Source: Opisthocomus hoazin (Eukaryota; Chordata; Aves; Opisthocomiformes; Opisthocomidae). From it: DNA of 64,000 bases. Below, one piece after another: positions 54,801-64,000 of this stretch. The notes below the pieces were generated by a model, which was given only the letters and a program-made list of their open reading frames with translations, was not told the DNA's origin and searched no databases. The stretch lies in assembly GCF_030867145.1 (NCBI RefSeq), contig NC_134427.1, forward strand, positions 16,701,001-16,765,000, given 5' to 3'. How positions within the stretch are numbered: position 1 is the stretch's first letter; each line of letters begins with the position of its first letter. A program made the position numbers and the translations under genes.

Positions 54801-55494
54801 AAAAGCAAAAAAAAATATCAAGTGATATGACAGCCACTTCTCCTGAAATGCCTCAGCCATAATGCTATTTCACTTGTCTCCTCAAGAATAGTCTGGACGC
54901 CGGGAAGGGGGATTTCCTTTAATTAAGACAACTCTTTGGCATAAGTAAGATATTTTCCTTTCTTGCCTATTATTGCATTCTCTCATGGCTGTCTGCATCA
55001 GCTGGTGCCACTATATTAAAGAGTAAGTAATGAATGGTTGTCTGTGGCCAGAAGCAGAGAATGAGGCTGAAGTGGGGGTACCAATACAGCCCCCACAGAG
55101 AGAGGCTGGCTGACAGGTTCAGCTCACAGCTCTGTAGGATCCATTGAAGCAGGAACAACAATCAGCCCTTCAAGCTCTAGTGTCCTGTTTTTTAAAACCC
55201 AAGCCAGAATCGGAAAAAAATATCCTCCATCAGATTACGACCCTCCAGTACTGCACATTAAAAGATCCTTCCCATAATATTGCCAGCTGACAAAACCACA
55301 CAGAATTTTTTTTTACATTATAAAACCCAAAAAAACCACTACAAAAAAGTCACTACAGAACCCCCAACCTGAAGAAAACAAATCTTGACTTCCAAATCAG
55401 CTATACATTCAGAGAACAACTGCTTACCTGTGCACTCTTCAACTGTCTCTCCTGTTTCAGGTGACTCTGTGACCTCTGTTGGGCCCGTAGCCAT
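27654..55494 (-). CDS. KIAA1210: KIAA1210 ortholog (CRACD/KIAA1211-family protein), eleven coding exons, 973 codons
   Basis: Exons, 5' to 3' on the minus strand: 55494-55428, 50548-50380, 45709-45580, 43045-42887, 41828-41763, 37921-37709, 36604-36502, 35422-33836, 33076-32928, 32227-32122, 27826-27654. Their lengths sum to 2922 bases, every junction is GT-AG and in frame, and the product is 973 residues plus TAG. Landmarks: a lysine-rich N-terminal segment ([20 protein letters not shown], residues 24-43), [10 protein letters not shown] (about 86), [20 protein letters not shown] (176-195), [17 protein letters not shown] (about 246-262), [18 protein letters not shown] (about 648), [15 protein letters not shown] (about 740), [15 protein letters not shown] (844-858) and C-terminal [18 protein letters not shown]. 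These mark the CRACD/CRACDL/KIAA1210 family. CRACD inhibits actin capping protein; mammalian KIAA1210 is described as acrosomal. The paralog is chosen by position next to LONRF3. Most of the protein looks disordered and Ser-rich. A further upstream coding exon cannot be excluded. Confidence 0.88.
29461..30059 (+). mobile_element. CR1 LINE retrotransposon, 5'-truncated copy in KIAA1210 last intron
   Basis: The translation from 29459 to 29758 keeps CR1 ORF2 C-terminal landmarks ([32 protein letters not shown], then EYCVQF and [11 protein letters not shown]). It is followed by CR1 3' sequence (GGTTTAGATTGGACATTAGG) and the terminus GATTCTATGATTCT at 30045-30058. The 3' end differs from the copy at 24.3 kb, so a different CR1 subfamily is likely. 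It is antisense to KIAA1210. Confidence 0.93.
31600..31845 (-). mobile_element. Old, diverged CR1/L3-type LINE remnant
   Basis: Read on the minus strand, the block runs in CR1 order. GGAGAGTGTCCAGAAGAGAG comes first, then TTTAGTCTAGAGAAGACAA, GAGGACAAGACTAG, and GGGGAGGTTTAGCTTAGACA with AAGAAATACTTTCTAACA, ending near a GTGGAATAG. These match the conserved 3' region of CR1/L3 elements with many substitutions, so the insertion is much older than the other CR1 copies. It is in sense orientation to KIAA1210. Confidence 0.7.
32122..32227 (-). CDS. KIAA1210: KIAA1210 coding exon 10
   Basis: The acceptor TGTTGTAG precedes 32227 and the donor GCAGCAG|gtattc follows 32122. It encodes residues 882-916, [20 protein letters not shown] and on to TSVSAAA, and ends in phase 1. 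It is Lys/Ser-rich and weakly conserved. The frame fits exons 9 and 11 exactly. Confidence 0.85.
32228..32927 (-). other. KIAA1210 intron 9
   Basis: A 700-base GT-AG intron. A plus-strand open frame at 32324-32716 (130 codons) has no family resemblance and is taken as chance. Confidence 0.8.
32928..33076 (-). CDS. KIAA1210: KIAA1210 coding exon 9
   Basis: The acceptor TTTTGTAG precedes 33076 and the donor GAGGAG|gtagag follows 32928. It encodes residues 832-881 and contains [20 protein letters not shown], a strong family motif resembling the C-terminal EPPW block of the last exon. It begins in phase 1 and ends in phase 0. Confidence 0.92.
33077..33835 (-). other. KIAA1210 intron 8
   Basis: A 759-base GT-AG intron; nothing else seen. 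Confidence 0.85.
33836..35422 (-). CDS. KIAA1210: KIAA1210 large central exon (exon 8)
   Basis: A 1587-base exon, open throughout. The acceptor TTTAATATAG precedes 35422, and the donor CCTCCAG|gtattt follows 33836. It encodes residues 303-831, more than half the protein. The first two thirds are Ser/Glu/Lys-rich and look disordered. The last third holds the conserved blocks [52 protein letters not shown] and [21 protein letters not shown] single very large exon in this position is typical of CRACD-family genes. Open frames on the opposite strand are shadows. Confidence 0.95.
35423..36501 (-). other. KIAA1210 intron 7
   Basis: A 1079-base GT-AG intron; nothing else seen. Confidence 0.85.
36502..36604 (-). 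CDS. KIAA1210: KIAA1210 coding exon 7
   Basis: The acceptor CTCATTAG precedes 36604 and the donor GGAAG|gtaaag follows 36502. It encodes residues 269-302, [20 protein letters not shown] and on to DQRKSDWE, and ends in phase 1. The sequence is acidic and poorly conserved. The call rests on clean splice sites and on the frame fitting both neighbours. Confidence 0.85.
36605..37708 (-). other. KIAA1210 intron 6
   Basis: A 1104-base GT-AG intron. A 164-codon plus-strand open frame (36847-37341) has no recognisable family and is not called. Confidence 0.8.
37709..37921 (-). CDS. KIAA1210: KIAA1210 coding exon 6
   Basis: The acceptor GTTTTACAG precedes 37921 and the donor CCACCT|gtaagt follows 37709. 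It is 71 codons, phase 0 at both ends (residues 198-268). It begins [16 protein letters not shown], passes through a Gly/Pro stretch, and ends with [20 protein letters not shown] and a short tail. The AARHR-x-x-INPRKQ segment is a shared family motif. Confidence 0.9.
37922..41762 (-). other. KIAA1210 intron 5
   Basis: A 3841-base GT-AG intron of unique AT-rich sequence. No repeat or RNA gene was recognised. Confidence 0.8.
41763..41828 (-). CDS. KIAA1210: KIAA1210 coding exon 5 (66-base exon)
   Basis: The acceptor TTATCCCACAG precedes 41828 and the donor GAACAG|gtaaat follows 41763. It encodes 22 residues (176-197), [20 protein letters not shown] followed by EQ. It is phase 0 on both sides, so skipping it would keep the frame. 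The [15 protein letters not shown] block is conserved in the family and rich in potential phosphoserines. Confidence 0.9.
41829..42886 (-). other. KIAA1210 intron 4
   Basis: A 1058-base GT-AG intron; nothing else seen. Confidence 0.8.
42887..43045 (-). CDS. KIAA1210: KIAA1210 coding exon 4
   Basis: The acceptor is AACCACAG before 43045 and the donor AGCAAG|gtataa after 42887. It is 53 codons, phase 0 at both ends (residues 123-175), beginning [20 protein letters not shown] and containing [18 protein letters not shown], a conserved family block. A second AG twelve bases inside (TTGCAG) could be used as an alternative acceptor, removing four residues. Confidence 0.9.
43046..45579 (-). other. 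KIAA1210 intron 3
   Basis: A 2534-base GT-AG intron of unique AT-rich sequence; nothing else seen. Confidence 0.8.
45580..45709 (-). CDS. KIAA1210: KIAA1210 coding exon 3
   Basis: The acceptor is CTTCCCAG before 45709 and the donor TTGCAG|gtgaga after 45580. It encodes [20 protein letters not shown] and on to [13 protein letters not shown] (residues 79-122). The ALSHDSVFI and RVKTLQ blocks are family hallmarks. An internal ATG (MGNKALSH) could serve as an alternative start, as is annotated in CRACD-type proteins. Confidence 0.9.
47094..47167 (+). repeat. Two-copy tandem duplication, about 41-bp unit
   Basis: A 23-base core beginning CTGAGTCTCACGG and ending GGGCAAAA is repeated without change at 47103-47125 and 47145-47167. 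Each core is preceded by a similar ACCAGT-A-C lead, giving two adjacent units (47094-47134 and 47135-47167). Another CTGAGTCT lies between them. Confidence 0.85.
48531..48545 (+). repeat. A15 homopolymer
   Basis: Fifteen A followed by a purine-rich AGGAAAAAAG stretch, in KIAA1210 intron 2. It may be an old retroposon tail, but no body was recognised upstream. Confidence 0.85.
50380..50548 (-). CDS. KIAA1210: KIAA1210 coding exon 2 (basic segment)
   Basis: The acceptor is GTTGCAG before 50548 and the donor GCTGG|gtaagc after 50380. It encodes residues 23-79, starting with the Lys/Phe-rich stretch [20 protein letters not shown], then [20 protein letters not shown]. The basic segment is the most conserved N-terminal mark of the family and could act as a nuclear-localisation or membrane/actin-binding patch (inference). 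Phases 1 in and 2 out fit both neighbours. Confidence 0.9.
50549..55427 (-). other. KIAA1210 intron 1 (first recognised)
   Basis: A 4879-base GT-AG intron, AT-rich unique sequence. No exon or repeat was recognised. Confidence 0.8.
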
Positions 55495-55504
55495 GATATA
55501 GTCA
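55428..55504 (-). CDS. KIAA1210: KIAA1210 first recognised coding exon
   Basis: The acceptor TTTCAG precedes 55504 and the donor after 55428 is ACAG|gtaagc. The first ATG at 55494-55492 gives [20 protein letters not shown]. The ten bases before it (codons Asp-Tyr-Ile plus one base) are open in the same frame, so translation could start in an exon further upstream. The exon has a spliced 5' end, so at least one more exon, coding or not, lies at higher coordinates. It ends in phase 1. Confidence 0.75.
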
Positions 55505-58500
55505 CTGAAACAGAGATGAAAGCATCAGTTAAATTTTAGTCCACCTTCTCAGCAGAAAATGATCCCAGTCAACATGAAGAAAGAACACGGCTGGATCCTT
55601 TCTGAAACTGCGTACCCAAAAGCTTATCACAAACATGGCTTGCACGCTTTTTTGCACTTTGGCCACAGAACTTTTCCTCATTTTTCAGTAACACTTATTT
55701 TTCCAGCCAAAACTAACAAACCAGTCTAATTTCTTGCCAGTACCTCTCTCTTTTTAGGAAACCAAGATCAAAGTTTGCATTAATGAAAGATGTCATTAAA
55801 TTTGCCCAGCAAAGACTGTACTGCTTTCCAGTCTCACAATAATGAACCTTTACGATTGCTCTTTGCTAGAGAGTGACAGCTCCATACTGCTGCAAAAAAC
55901 ATAAGTAAGAGCTCTGCCACCGAGGGTTCATGTATTACAGTGTCCCCACAGCAGGCACCAGGCTAATCCGTCAGCATTATCAGAATTAGTTAAGCATCAG
56001 CACTGAAGCATCATCCTAGGCTATGCTACATTTGTGGAAATCAATAGATCAAATTTATTTTGGATCCAGCACAATCAGCTTTTAGCCACAAGCTTTGAAA
56101 CCTTATCACAAGCAGGGCTATTGATCAAACCAAATTAGCTGATGGCATCATCTTCCTCCCCGATGGAAACAAAAGTTCAGCCTAGTTTTAAGATCATTCA
56201 ATGTTAACTGGCTCCACACTATATTTTCCAACACTCCTAAATGGGTGTCTGTCAGAGACAAAGGAATTAGCCAGCAGACGATCAGAGTTACAGTACAAAT
56301 GTCAAGCAACAATGGAAATGTGACAGTTTAGCAGGGCACCTCATAAATACTGTCTGTTGTTATGGAAGAGGTCTAGGTGATACATTTACATAGTTTGCAG
56401 TTCCAATACGCTGTGTCAGGACTTAAGGAGTGAGAAATCTTCACAAACAAATGAAAATACCCAGAAACAAATCCTGCTCCCCTTTCTGCGTCTAATAATT
56501 TTCCACCTCAAAGTGGTACAATGATACTGCCAAGTTAAGTATCTCAAGAGCAAGCAAGAATAAGATTCTAGAATAATTAGGCCAAACAGTGAACTCTTCT
56601 ATTTGTTTTGTATCACCCACACTTCCATAATCTGTCACGCCCAAAAGCACCGGCACTTTCCTCTGAGCTCACATCTTCAGATAACCTTAAAAGACAAGGT
56701 GCACAAAATCAGAGGCAGAGGGGATGGGACTGGCAAAAAACAAAACAGAAGCAGACCATGAAGGTAAAATAGGCAGGGCTCCTGCGAAAAAAACAGGCGC
56801 AGAATAAGCGTTCCCTGTATTGGACACACAGATTTGCAAACTGCCATGCTGCTGAACTGTAGGTAGAGATGGAGGAGGTAGGCTGCAGCTTTCTTCTGGT
56901 TTACACGAGATGACCTGTGAGCAGTGAACACAGGGGTGCATTAACACACTGTAGTTCCAAACAATCTCATCTCAACTTGCTAAACATCAAGAAAAAAGTC
57001 ATTGCAGCAACCAGGGCCGATTACACCTTTTCTAAATAAGATGCACTGAGGATGTTTTTGAAACAATTGTTAAACAATATCGAGAAGTAACAAAAAGTAA
57101 GACTTCTAAGATTTTCCCTTTTGGATGATCATAACCATTCAACTCTTCTCCATTTTTTCCCCCATGTCTCATCAATTATCTATGAAAATGTCTGCATTTC
57201 TTGCATATTTTGTTTAAAGTGGTCATCAGCAGTCTTTCTCAGAGACTCTTTCTCTGTATTAAAAAGAAATTCAGTTCCAATTTTCCCCCTCAACTTCATA
57301 CGCTATGCATATTGATTATGTTAGATTTTTCTTCAGGGGAAGGGAAATGCGTTTGAAATAAAACATCAAGAAGGCACTCAACATATTTACAAGGACATAC
57401 TGACAAGTCCCCAGACTTAAGCTTATTTTCACAGAATGTGAGTGGGCCTGACATTTGGCTCATTTAGACCTCTAACTTCTGCTTTACCCCCCTTCAATAA
57501 AATCAAAGCAAGAGAAAGTGCTGCTTTTAGATCCAGCTTTGTTTTCACCGGCTCTACGTTTATTTAAATTACTCTATCATCTCAGCTGCTCACTCAGAAT
57601 CCTTCCAGCCTTTAGAGATACTTTGACTGCTGTGTTTATTACAACTGCAAGCATTTACTTCCCATTGGTATATCTTTTATACAAGTATAACTAAAATTGC
57701 AAAGCAGTTCCGCTCCAAGGCAGTCTCTTCACAGTCAGATCAGCTCCTGCATTAATTCGATTTTACAGCTGAGGTCTCTGGGGCATATGGAGGTCAAGTG
57801 TCAATTGCAAGGGTGCATCGCTTGTTTGCAAATGTGCCCCATTTAGGTCCTAATGGTTTGGTGCCTTTGTATTCCTCTTCACAGCATCATCTTTTTGCAG
57901 TGAACTGAACAGTGACTGGAGGTGAGGGAAACCATCACAGATTTTTCCAAGCTTTAAGTTAGCAAGTATTTAAGTGACAAGAACAAAAAATAATATTTAC
58001 AGCAAACTGCAGGTTCTATCATTAAAAGCTTGATGACATACCTGAAGGAAAGTTAGCAATTAGACGACACTTAGATGTCAAAATCTGGTGGCAGTGAGTT
58101 GTACTTTACAGAGAACAGCTAGCAAATGCTCTAAACAACAAACCCTAGCCTGTGGATCAATGTAACAGAGAAAAAGAGGACAAAAATCCATCGATACAAA
58201 TACATGTGAGTGCACAGGCATTAACTGATCGAACCTTCAGACCTTGACCACTTCCAGGCCTTAATGACAACTGACAGACGCAGTGTCAGGATGTATCAAT
58301 ACCCCGTACGTTCAGCTCAATCAGCTGTACCAACCCTGAGCACTCCGCGAGCTTTCCCAGAGCGTAACGCCATTAGAGACAAAGTTTTAAACAAATATTG
58401 TATGCGTATTGACTCTTCATGATAAAAATACCAGGTTAAATAAATGGCCCTTTGGAGCAGTGTTTCTGATACTCTTCAGGCTAGGAGATGGCAAAGGACA

Positions 58501-61500
58501 GCTGGGAGCAGGAGCTCGCAGGGGGACAAAGCAGACCATCTCCTCAGCGGGGGAGCAGGCAAGGCAGAGCAGCCACAGACTGACAGCTATGGCCAGCCAG
58601 CATGGTAGAGTTGTCAAGTCCCAGCTACTGTTTGCTTCCCACTAGAAGTGGAACAGTGGGCATATTTCCCCAGTCTACAACTTTCTCATGATATTCTTAA
58701 TCCTCTCTGACAGTGCCTGCAATCCCTGCACACACACAGGCGTTCTGCTGCAGAGGTGAAGTACAGACACGGTGCTGAGCCTCTGCTGGACACCATAAAA
58801 GCCAGGCCTGGCCCTGCCCAGTGTGTCCACTGCAGCAATTCCTGTGTAAGGCCACGGAAAAGACCGAAAGCTTACTGAGAGCAGCAAGGACTGATGACAC
58901 AGTGTTCACCTCTCCTTGCACAGGGCCATGGGATAATTACACCTATTAATTAATGAATTACTTGCCAAGAGTGAAGTGGCTTCCTATACAGATGCAATCA
59001 CAACAATAAACCTGACATTACTAGACCCTATTTGCATTGCCGGCGTGTATCTTAAAGCAATAAAACTACAAAGGTGCAAGGCTTGCTTTACTTTCAAAGC
59101 AGGCAATGGGATCTAGTTAGCAATCATTACTACCCTCAGCTGGTTTGATGGTTTAGATCTAGGCTCCCTGCTATCCCATACAAAACTTCCATTAATAACC
59201 CTACTGCGTTGTATTCACTTGGAGCTCTTCAACTCATTAAAGGAACTAATGAGTCTTGAAAGAAAAAAGAAATCTCCAGGAACAGGATAAATATCCTTGT
59301 CTCCCTTTTACAAACTGGGGCAACTGGATAGATATTTGGAGTGCTCTGTGGGAGGGCAGGGACAGGGCAAAAGAAATCAAGCCCCAGGGTGGTGGTCTGA
59401 CCATTCCCTCTTCCCACCTGAGCACATTACTGAATACCTACATCACAAGGGGAGTGGGAGGCGTGGGGAATGTTAAAGAAAAGACAATTCCCTTTCACTG
59501 CCTGGTTTGTGTATTTAAGGACTCCTGAGAAGTTAACATTGTACAGGACTCAAGTTTCCTGCATTTAACAAAGGCCCAAGACAAACAGAAACACTTTCTG
59601 CTCAGCCTCAGAAAGGGACACAGCCTCCTTGCTGACTCTCCAGTGGAGCATAAGACTGGGAGACCGCACAGCAAGGAAGCTCCTACCCCACCTTTAGTGT
59701 TTCTTCAGCTTCAGTCCCATGCTTCTGCATAAGCATTTCAGAAGGCCTTGTGACAGAGACATCAAAGGAGATGCTGAACCCTGAACAGCCTCTTTCCTAA
59801 CAAATAAATGCTTGAGGAAATGAAGACTCAAGAATACGAGGCACTGCATTCAGTTAGCATCTTCATAGCCTACCGAAGACCCACAACGACAAGCAGCCAA
59901 GAGAAAGAGGTGAAAGTTTTGCCTGCAGCTTTTAAAGATCAGTTCCCTTCAGGCTACAAAAAATATTTGAAATCTAGGTTACGCTCCAGATTTCAGCACA
60001 CACACTTTGCACAGCAAGATGGATCTGCACAGGGAAATGCATGCCCCTCATCTGGTCCTCTAGGCCACCTCCCTGCAGCCAGCCTGCCCCCAGAACACAC
60101 TTCAAACTACCGCAGCAGCTCAGAGAAAGCCCCTCTATTTCTCCTGAGCACCAAGTTTCAAAAAAACACAGAATGCAGGATGGTTTAGTGTTCAGATTAC
60201 GTTCTCCAGCAAAAGGTGACCGACAAGTTAAATTTTTCCTCTGTCTTATTAAAGCAGATTTGAGGACTTTGTTAGAACAAAGTGTGATTGATTGCTTTCC
60301 TCTCTGGGAACCCTACAAGCTAATTATCAATGAACTTGTTAATCCAATGACAGTAACTGAAGTAAAGTTTACCCTCTGCAACTCCATGGAACAGGATTTT
60401 CAGAGACAATCATCAAGCAGTAGCACAGCCAGCAAGATTTCTGTTCAGTTTTCACATCCCTTAAGCACATCAGAAACTCAACAAAGCCCCCTTTGCTCTC
60501 CATGCAATGAGCTGAGCGATCTGCACTTCAAGGTCCACATTCAGGGAACATGTTGAATAGCGTGAGGTCCCACACAAATGACTTTGCTGAAACAGGGTAC
60601 GACCCAACACGACAGCAGGAACTGGGATCTCACCTTGCACAGCTGATACCAGTGTATTTTTCCAGAGAGTAGTGTTTCTAGGATAAAATTCCCAGGTTTA
60701 TTTGCCAGCCCTGGCTGGTACGTCCCTTGCCAGACTGTGACTGTTCTAGGTAGGAATCAGAGAACAGCACAAACAGCAGTTTTCATTAGGACTCTTGGTA
60801 CTGCCTCCACTGATAACAGTGAGAGGAGGAGGTTACAAAGTTAATGAATATTGCTCTGGTGATTTTCACAGAAGGAGGGAGAGTTTAATTAAGTTTAACG
60901 TACTCTTCCAAGGATCTCAAATAATACAGCAATAGTAGCCATCAGGAAGTCTGGATAAGCAACTAGATAATATTTAATATTCAACAAAATACTATCCTCC
61001 AGGATCAAGTACGGAGTCATAACTCCCCATAGCAACAGATAACATTCAGCTCCTACACTTGACAAGATATCCAGAGCAAACAACCATTCGCATAGAGAGA
61101 TCTAGTCACAGTTTTCACACTTTGCATTCAGACAACACTCCCTCACTGCCCTCTGTCCCCACACCTTGGCTTCACCAAGAAAGCTTCCCAGAAGACAGGT
61201 CCCCATGTGCTGAACTCTTTTTACCTACAATCTGCTTTGAGAAGCCTCTGTCTGACAGCAATTCTGAAGGATTTCTGCTATTCAGCAGTGCCTGAAGCAT
61301 CATGCGCTGCCCTCCTAGAGAGTGTGTGTGTGTGTAACACTAATGGAAAGCAGCTGGTGGGCTGAAGCTGATCTAACAAAAAAAAAGTAACAGGAGGAAA
61401 TGCCTTTCATACAGTCACACAGGCTCAGTCTGTAATTGTGTGAGAAGCCAAAAGGATAAGCAGGGGGAAGGGCAAACAAGACAAAAACATTCATAAGCTA

Positions 61501-62321
61501 CTACAGAAAACAGTGGAAATGCACTCGATCACCTGTCCAGAAACTGAGTAAATGCCTCTGTGCCCTGCATCCTGCCCCATCTCCACGGCCTCACTGCGTC
61601 CCAACAATCATGCCATTTGCTAAATCACTGCAGAACAGTCTCCCTGCACGTGGGGACACGACTGCAGCATCCAAACACAGACCTGTGTTACCCTAAGCCT
61701 GAGGCAGGTACCAGTAGCAGAGCAGCTGTTAGTCTGTACTCAGCTCGAGAGGCCAAGCTGACTTCCAAGCTACCACAGCCTTGCAACACCTGGCACCCAT
61801 GCCAGACAGATTAACCTGTTTTGGACATGCCACTTCACGCTGCCCTCATATACCTAATTACTTTGCAGTGCTTATTAGCATGACCTCGTATGGTTGCTGT
61901 CAGCACGAGGATCTTCACTGCAAGTTTGTATCTGCTCCGACAATAGAGCAAATATCTACCTGTTTGCCAAAAGCGAACTAAACTGTTTCTAAATAACCCA
62001 TCCCTGATAATAATTATCACATAGTTTTTCCAGTGCATTTCCTGGTCTGCACCAATCAGGAGAAATGTGAGAGAACTTTGCTCAAATCAAGACTGGCACG
62101 AACATAGTCATGATCTAAGCACACGAGAGAGCTCAGCCAATATTTTGGGCCTAGACTGCCAGCAAAAGATTTGGCACACTTTGCTGTTAAAAATGTCCAC
62201 CACGGAGAGTATCACTGGGGAAAACGGGGAGGGGAGGGTTCTGGGTACAAGCTGCCTGCAGTACAGCCCAGGAGACAGAGCTCCAGAGAGCATGCAGGGA
62301 GACACTGCAACCAAAGCTCCG
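55505..62321 (-). other. Upstream of the first recognised KIAA1210 coding exon; probable 5' intron
   Basis: The exon at 55504 has a splice acceptor, so this sequence should be transcribed intron unless a 5' exon lies within it. I found no CpG island, clear promoter or coding exon. Two overlapping plus-strand open frames (59808-60188 and 60041-60556) resemble nothing known. A short TG repeat sits near 61321-61336. Confidence 0.55.
61321..61336 (+). repeat. Short (TG)n microsatellite
   Basis: About seven TG units following AGAG; too short to call more than a simple repeat. Confidence 0.7.
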
Positions 62322-62591
62322 AGATGACAGGACGAGGGGCAACAGTTTTAAACTGAAAGATGGTAGGTTTAGATTGAACATGGAATCTTTTGCTATTAGG
62401 GTGGTGAGACACTGGGACAGGTTGTCCAGAGAAGTTGTGGGTGTCTCACCCCTGAAGTGTTCAAGGTCAGATTGGATGGGGCTTTGAGCACCCTGATCTA
62501 GTGAAAGATGTCCCTGCCCACAGCACGGTGGGTGTTGGACTAGATGATCTTTAAAGGACCCTTCCAACCCAAATCTTTCTGTGATTCTGTG
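62322..62591 (+). mobile_element. CR1 LINE 3' end fragment
   Basis: About 270 bases of CR1 3' sequence in order: GATGACAGGACGAGGGGCAA, GGTAGGTTTAGATTGAACAT, GGTGAGACACTGGGACAGG, AAGTTGTGGGTG, TTGGACTAGATGATCTTTAA, CCTTCCAACCC, and a terminal GTGATTCTGTG. It is strongly 5'-truncated and the diagnostic end is ATTCTGTG rather than ATTCTATG, pointing to a different subfamily from the other two. It is antisense to KIAA1210. Confidence 0.93.
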
Positions 62592-64000
62592 AATGTACAT
62601 TAAATGACCCGGTTGAATTGCACCACTTGGCATTAACATAAGAATAAGCCAGTGCTTTTCCCACGTAGTAATTCTTTCTCTTTACCACACTGGGGAAATT
62701 TCAGGAAACAGCTGGAATGAGTATCTTCTTCCACTCTTCCTAAAAAGAAGTAAAAGAAGCAGCAGAGTCATCCAGCAACCCTGCTAAGGAGCTGCGACAT
62801 TGCCAGCAGTAGGAGACACTCTCAGATCTGCTTGACGCAGACACATTTGGAGTAGCTGGGAAGGAGGGGGAACACGCATTTAAAAATCAACAAGCATATA
62901 ACCAGAGGCTGCCTTTGCCAGTTAGGGAGCTACACCCCGTAAGCATTACTGCCTCTGAAAACTGGAAACTGTTTCAAGGGCAAAGCAGCAGGAAATGTCA
63001 AGTTACTATCACTAAACACAGACATGCCTCATGCTAGCAAAGTCAAGATGTCAAATACAGGAATAAAAGTAAAGCTTACTGTCTCTGCCTCTTCATGTGG
63101 CAAATTTAACAAACATGCATAATCTTCCATGCCAGACCTGGGTCGTAGGCATGTTTGGCCGCTGTTTTCTAGCTTGTGTGTGTGCTTTTTACCCCCTCTC
63201 CAAACTCCTAATTCATTTTGTCCACCTGTGGCCTCCCAGCACGAAGTCAGGTGACTGATACCTGTGGTGTGTAGAGCCCTGGGAGTCCACGGGCTGCTTT
63301 GTGGGGATCAGCAAAGGGAGCTAAGGAAAGCAGTTTACCATCAGTTGGCTTCAACATGCTCTACAGGGGCATGAAAAACTGCAGGGCTGAGAAAACTCCA
63401 TGGAAATTGCCAATATCTGCAAACTGTGAAGGTGACAATTATTAGTTTAGACAGTAAAATCTTTGACACAGAGCTCATCTTTTAAACATATCCCACCAGA
63501 CGGAGACTACTGGGCTGGCACTTCAGAGAACTGGCTGATTTTCCTGGCTCTATCACTGGATAATAGGGCAAATTATTGGATCGCCAACAGCAGCCGACTT
63601 ACTTATTGCTCAGCCTTGAGTTTCTTTACCTGTGGAATTGAGATGGTCGCACTGAACACCTGGAAAGCTTAATGAGCCCTGTGGAGGAGCTAAGCACTGC
63701 CTCCGCTATAGGAGGCCAGCATGCTGGAAGCGTACCAACTGACACTGCTATCAAACGCTACCACTACACTAAGGATAAATAACAAAAAAACATAAAACTT
63801 CATCAGAGTAGCCTGCATGCCCCTGTATGCCATGCCCCTGTCTTTGAGTCTCACACTGATTTCCAAGATCTTATTCTCACAAAATATGAAGAATCATTAC
63901 ATCTTGGGCCTGCAAGAAAGAGTCTGGAGACTTTTTTACCAAATGAAGCTGTCTGAACGTTGCAGGGGAAATGAGGCTGAAACAATAGCAGACTGAACGC
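62592..64000. other. Unassigned sequence to window end
   Basis: Unique sequence with short open frames only. I see no exon, promoter or repeat that I can support. Confidence 0.5.

Noticed and set aside
27654..55494. Assignment as CRACD or CRACDL
   Set aside because: Family motifs are shared by all three, but neither CRACD nor CRACDL is a direct neighbour of a LONRF gene in human. A tree could still overturn this.

Overview
The window is vertebrate nuclear DNA, most likely from a bird. Coding sequence is split into short exons with GT-AG introns and large non-coding spaces. Three of the four recognisable retrotransposon fragments are CR1 LINEs, two of them ending in the ATTCTATG-type 3' terminus typical of avian CR1. 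There are no bacterial-type operons, ribosome binding sites or CRISPR arrays. The species cannot be fixed from the sequence alone.

Two protein-coding genes can be read, and they converge tail to tail. On the plus strand, positions 882-2799 hold the last three coding exons of a LONRF-family gene (RING finger plus Lon N-terminal substrate-binding domain), best called LONRF3. On the minus strand, positions 55494 down to 27654 hold eleven coding exons of a CRACD/KIAA1211-family gene, best called KIAA1210. The eleven exons were joined by hand. All ten introns are GT-AG, every phase matches, and the result is one open frame of 973 codons plus a stop. LONRF3 and KIAA1210 are neighbours in this same convergent arrangement on human Xq24, and that shared order is the main reason for choosing these paralogs over LONRF1/2 and CRACD/CRACDL.

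Layout: 1-2799 is the end of LONRF3. 2800-27653 is about 25 kb of convergent intergenic DNA holding both 3'UTRs (ends not resolved), an imperfect inverted repeat near 4.2-4.4 kb, an LTR-like fragment near 15.8 kb, A/G homopolymer tracts, a GC-rich block near 18.7-19.0 kb and a CR1 copy at 24.26-25.19 kb. 27654-55494 is KIAA1210, with a CR1 copy and an older CR1 remnant in its last intron. 55505-64000 is sequence upstream of the first recognised KIAA1210 coding exon, probably 5' intron, with one more CR1 3' end at 62.3-62.6 kb.

The genes do not form a pathway. LONRF3 is expected to act in ubiquitin-linked protein quality control. KIAA1210 belongs to a family linked to actin capping-protein regulation (CRACD), and its mammalian ortholog is described as an acrosomal protein. 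I found no convincing new biological system. The best leads are the short, clean avian form of KIAA1210 with a repeated E-P-x-W motif, the inverted repeat near 4.3 kb, and the LTR-like fragment near 15.8 kb.
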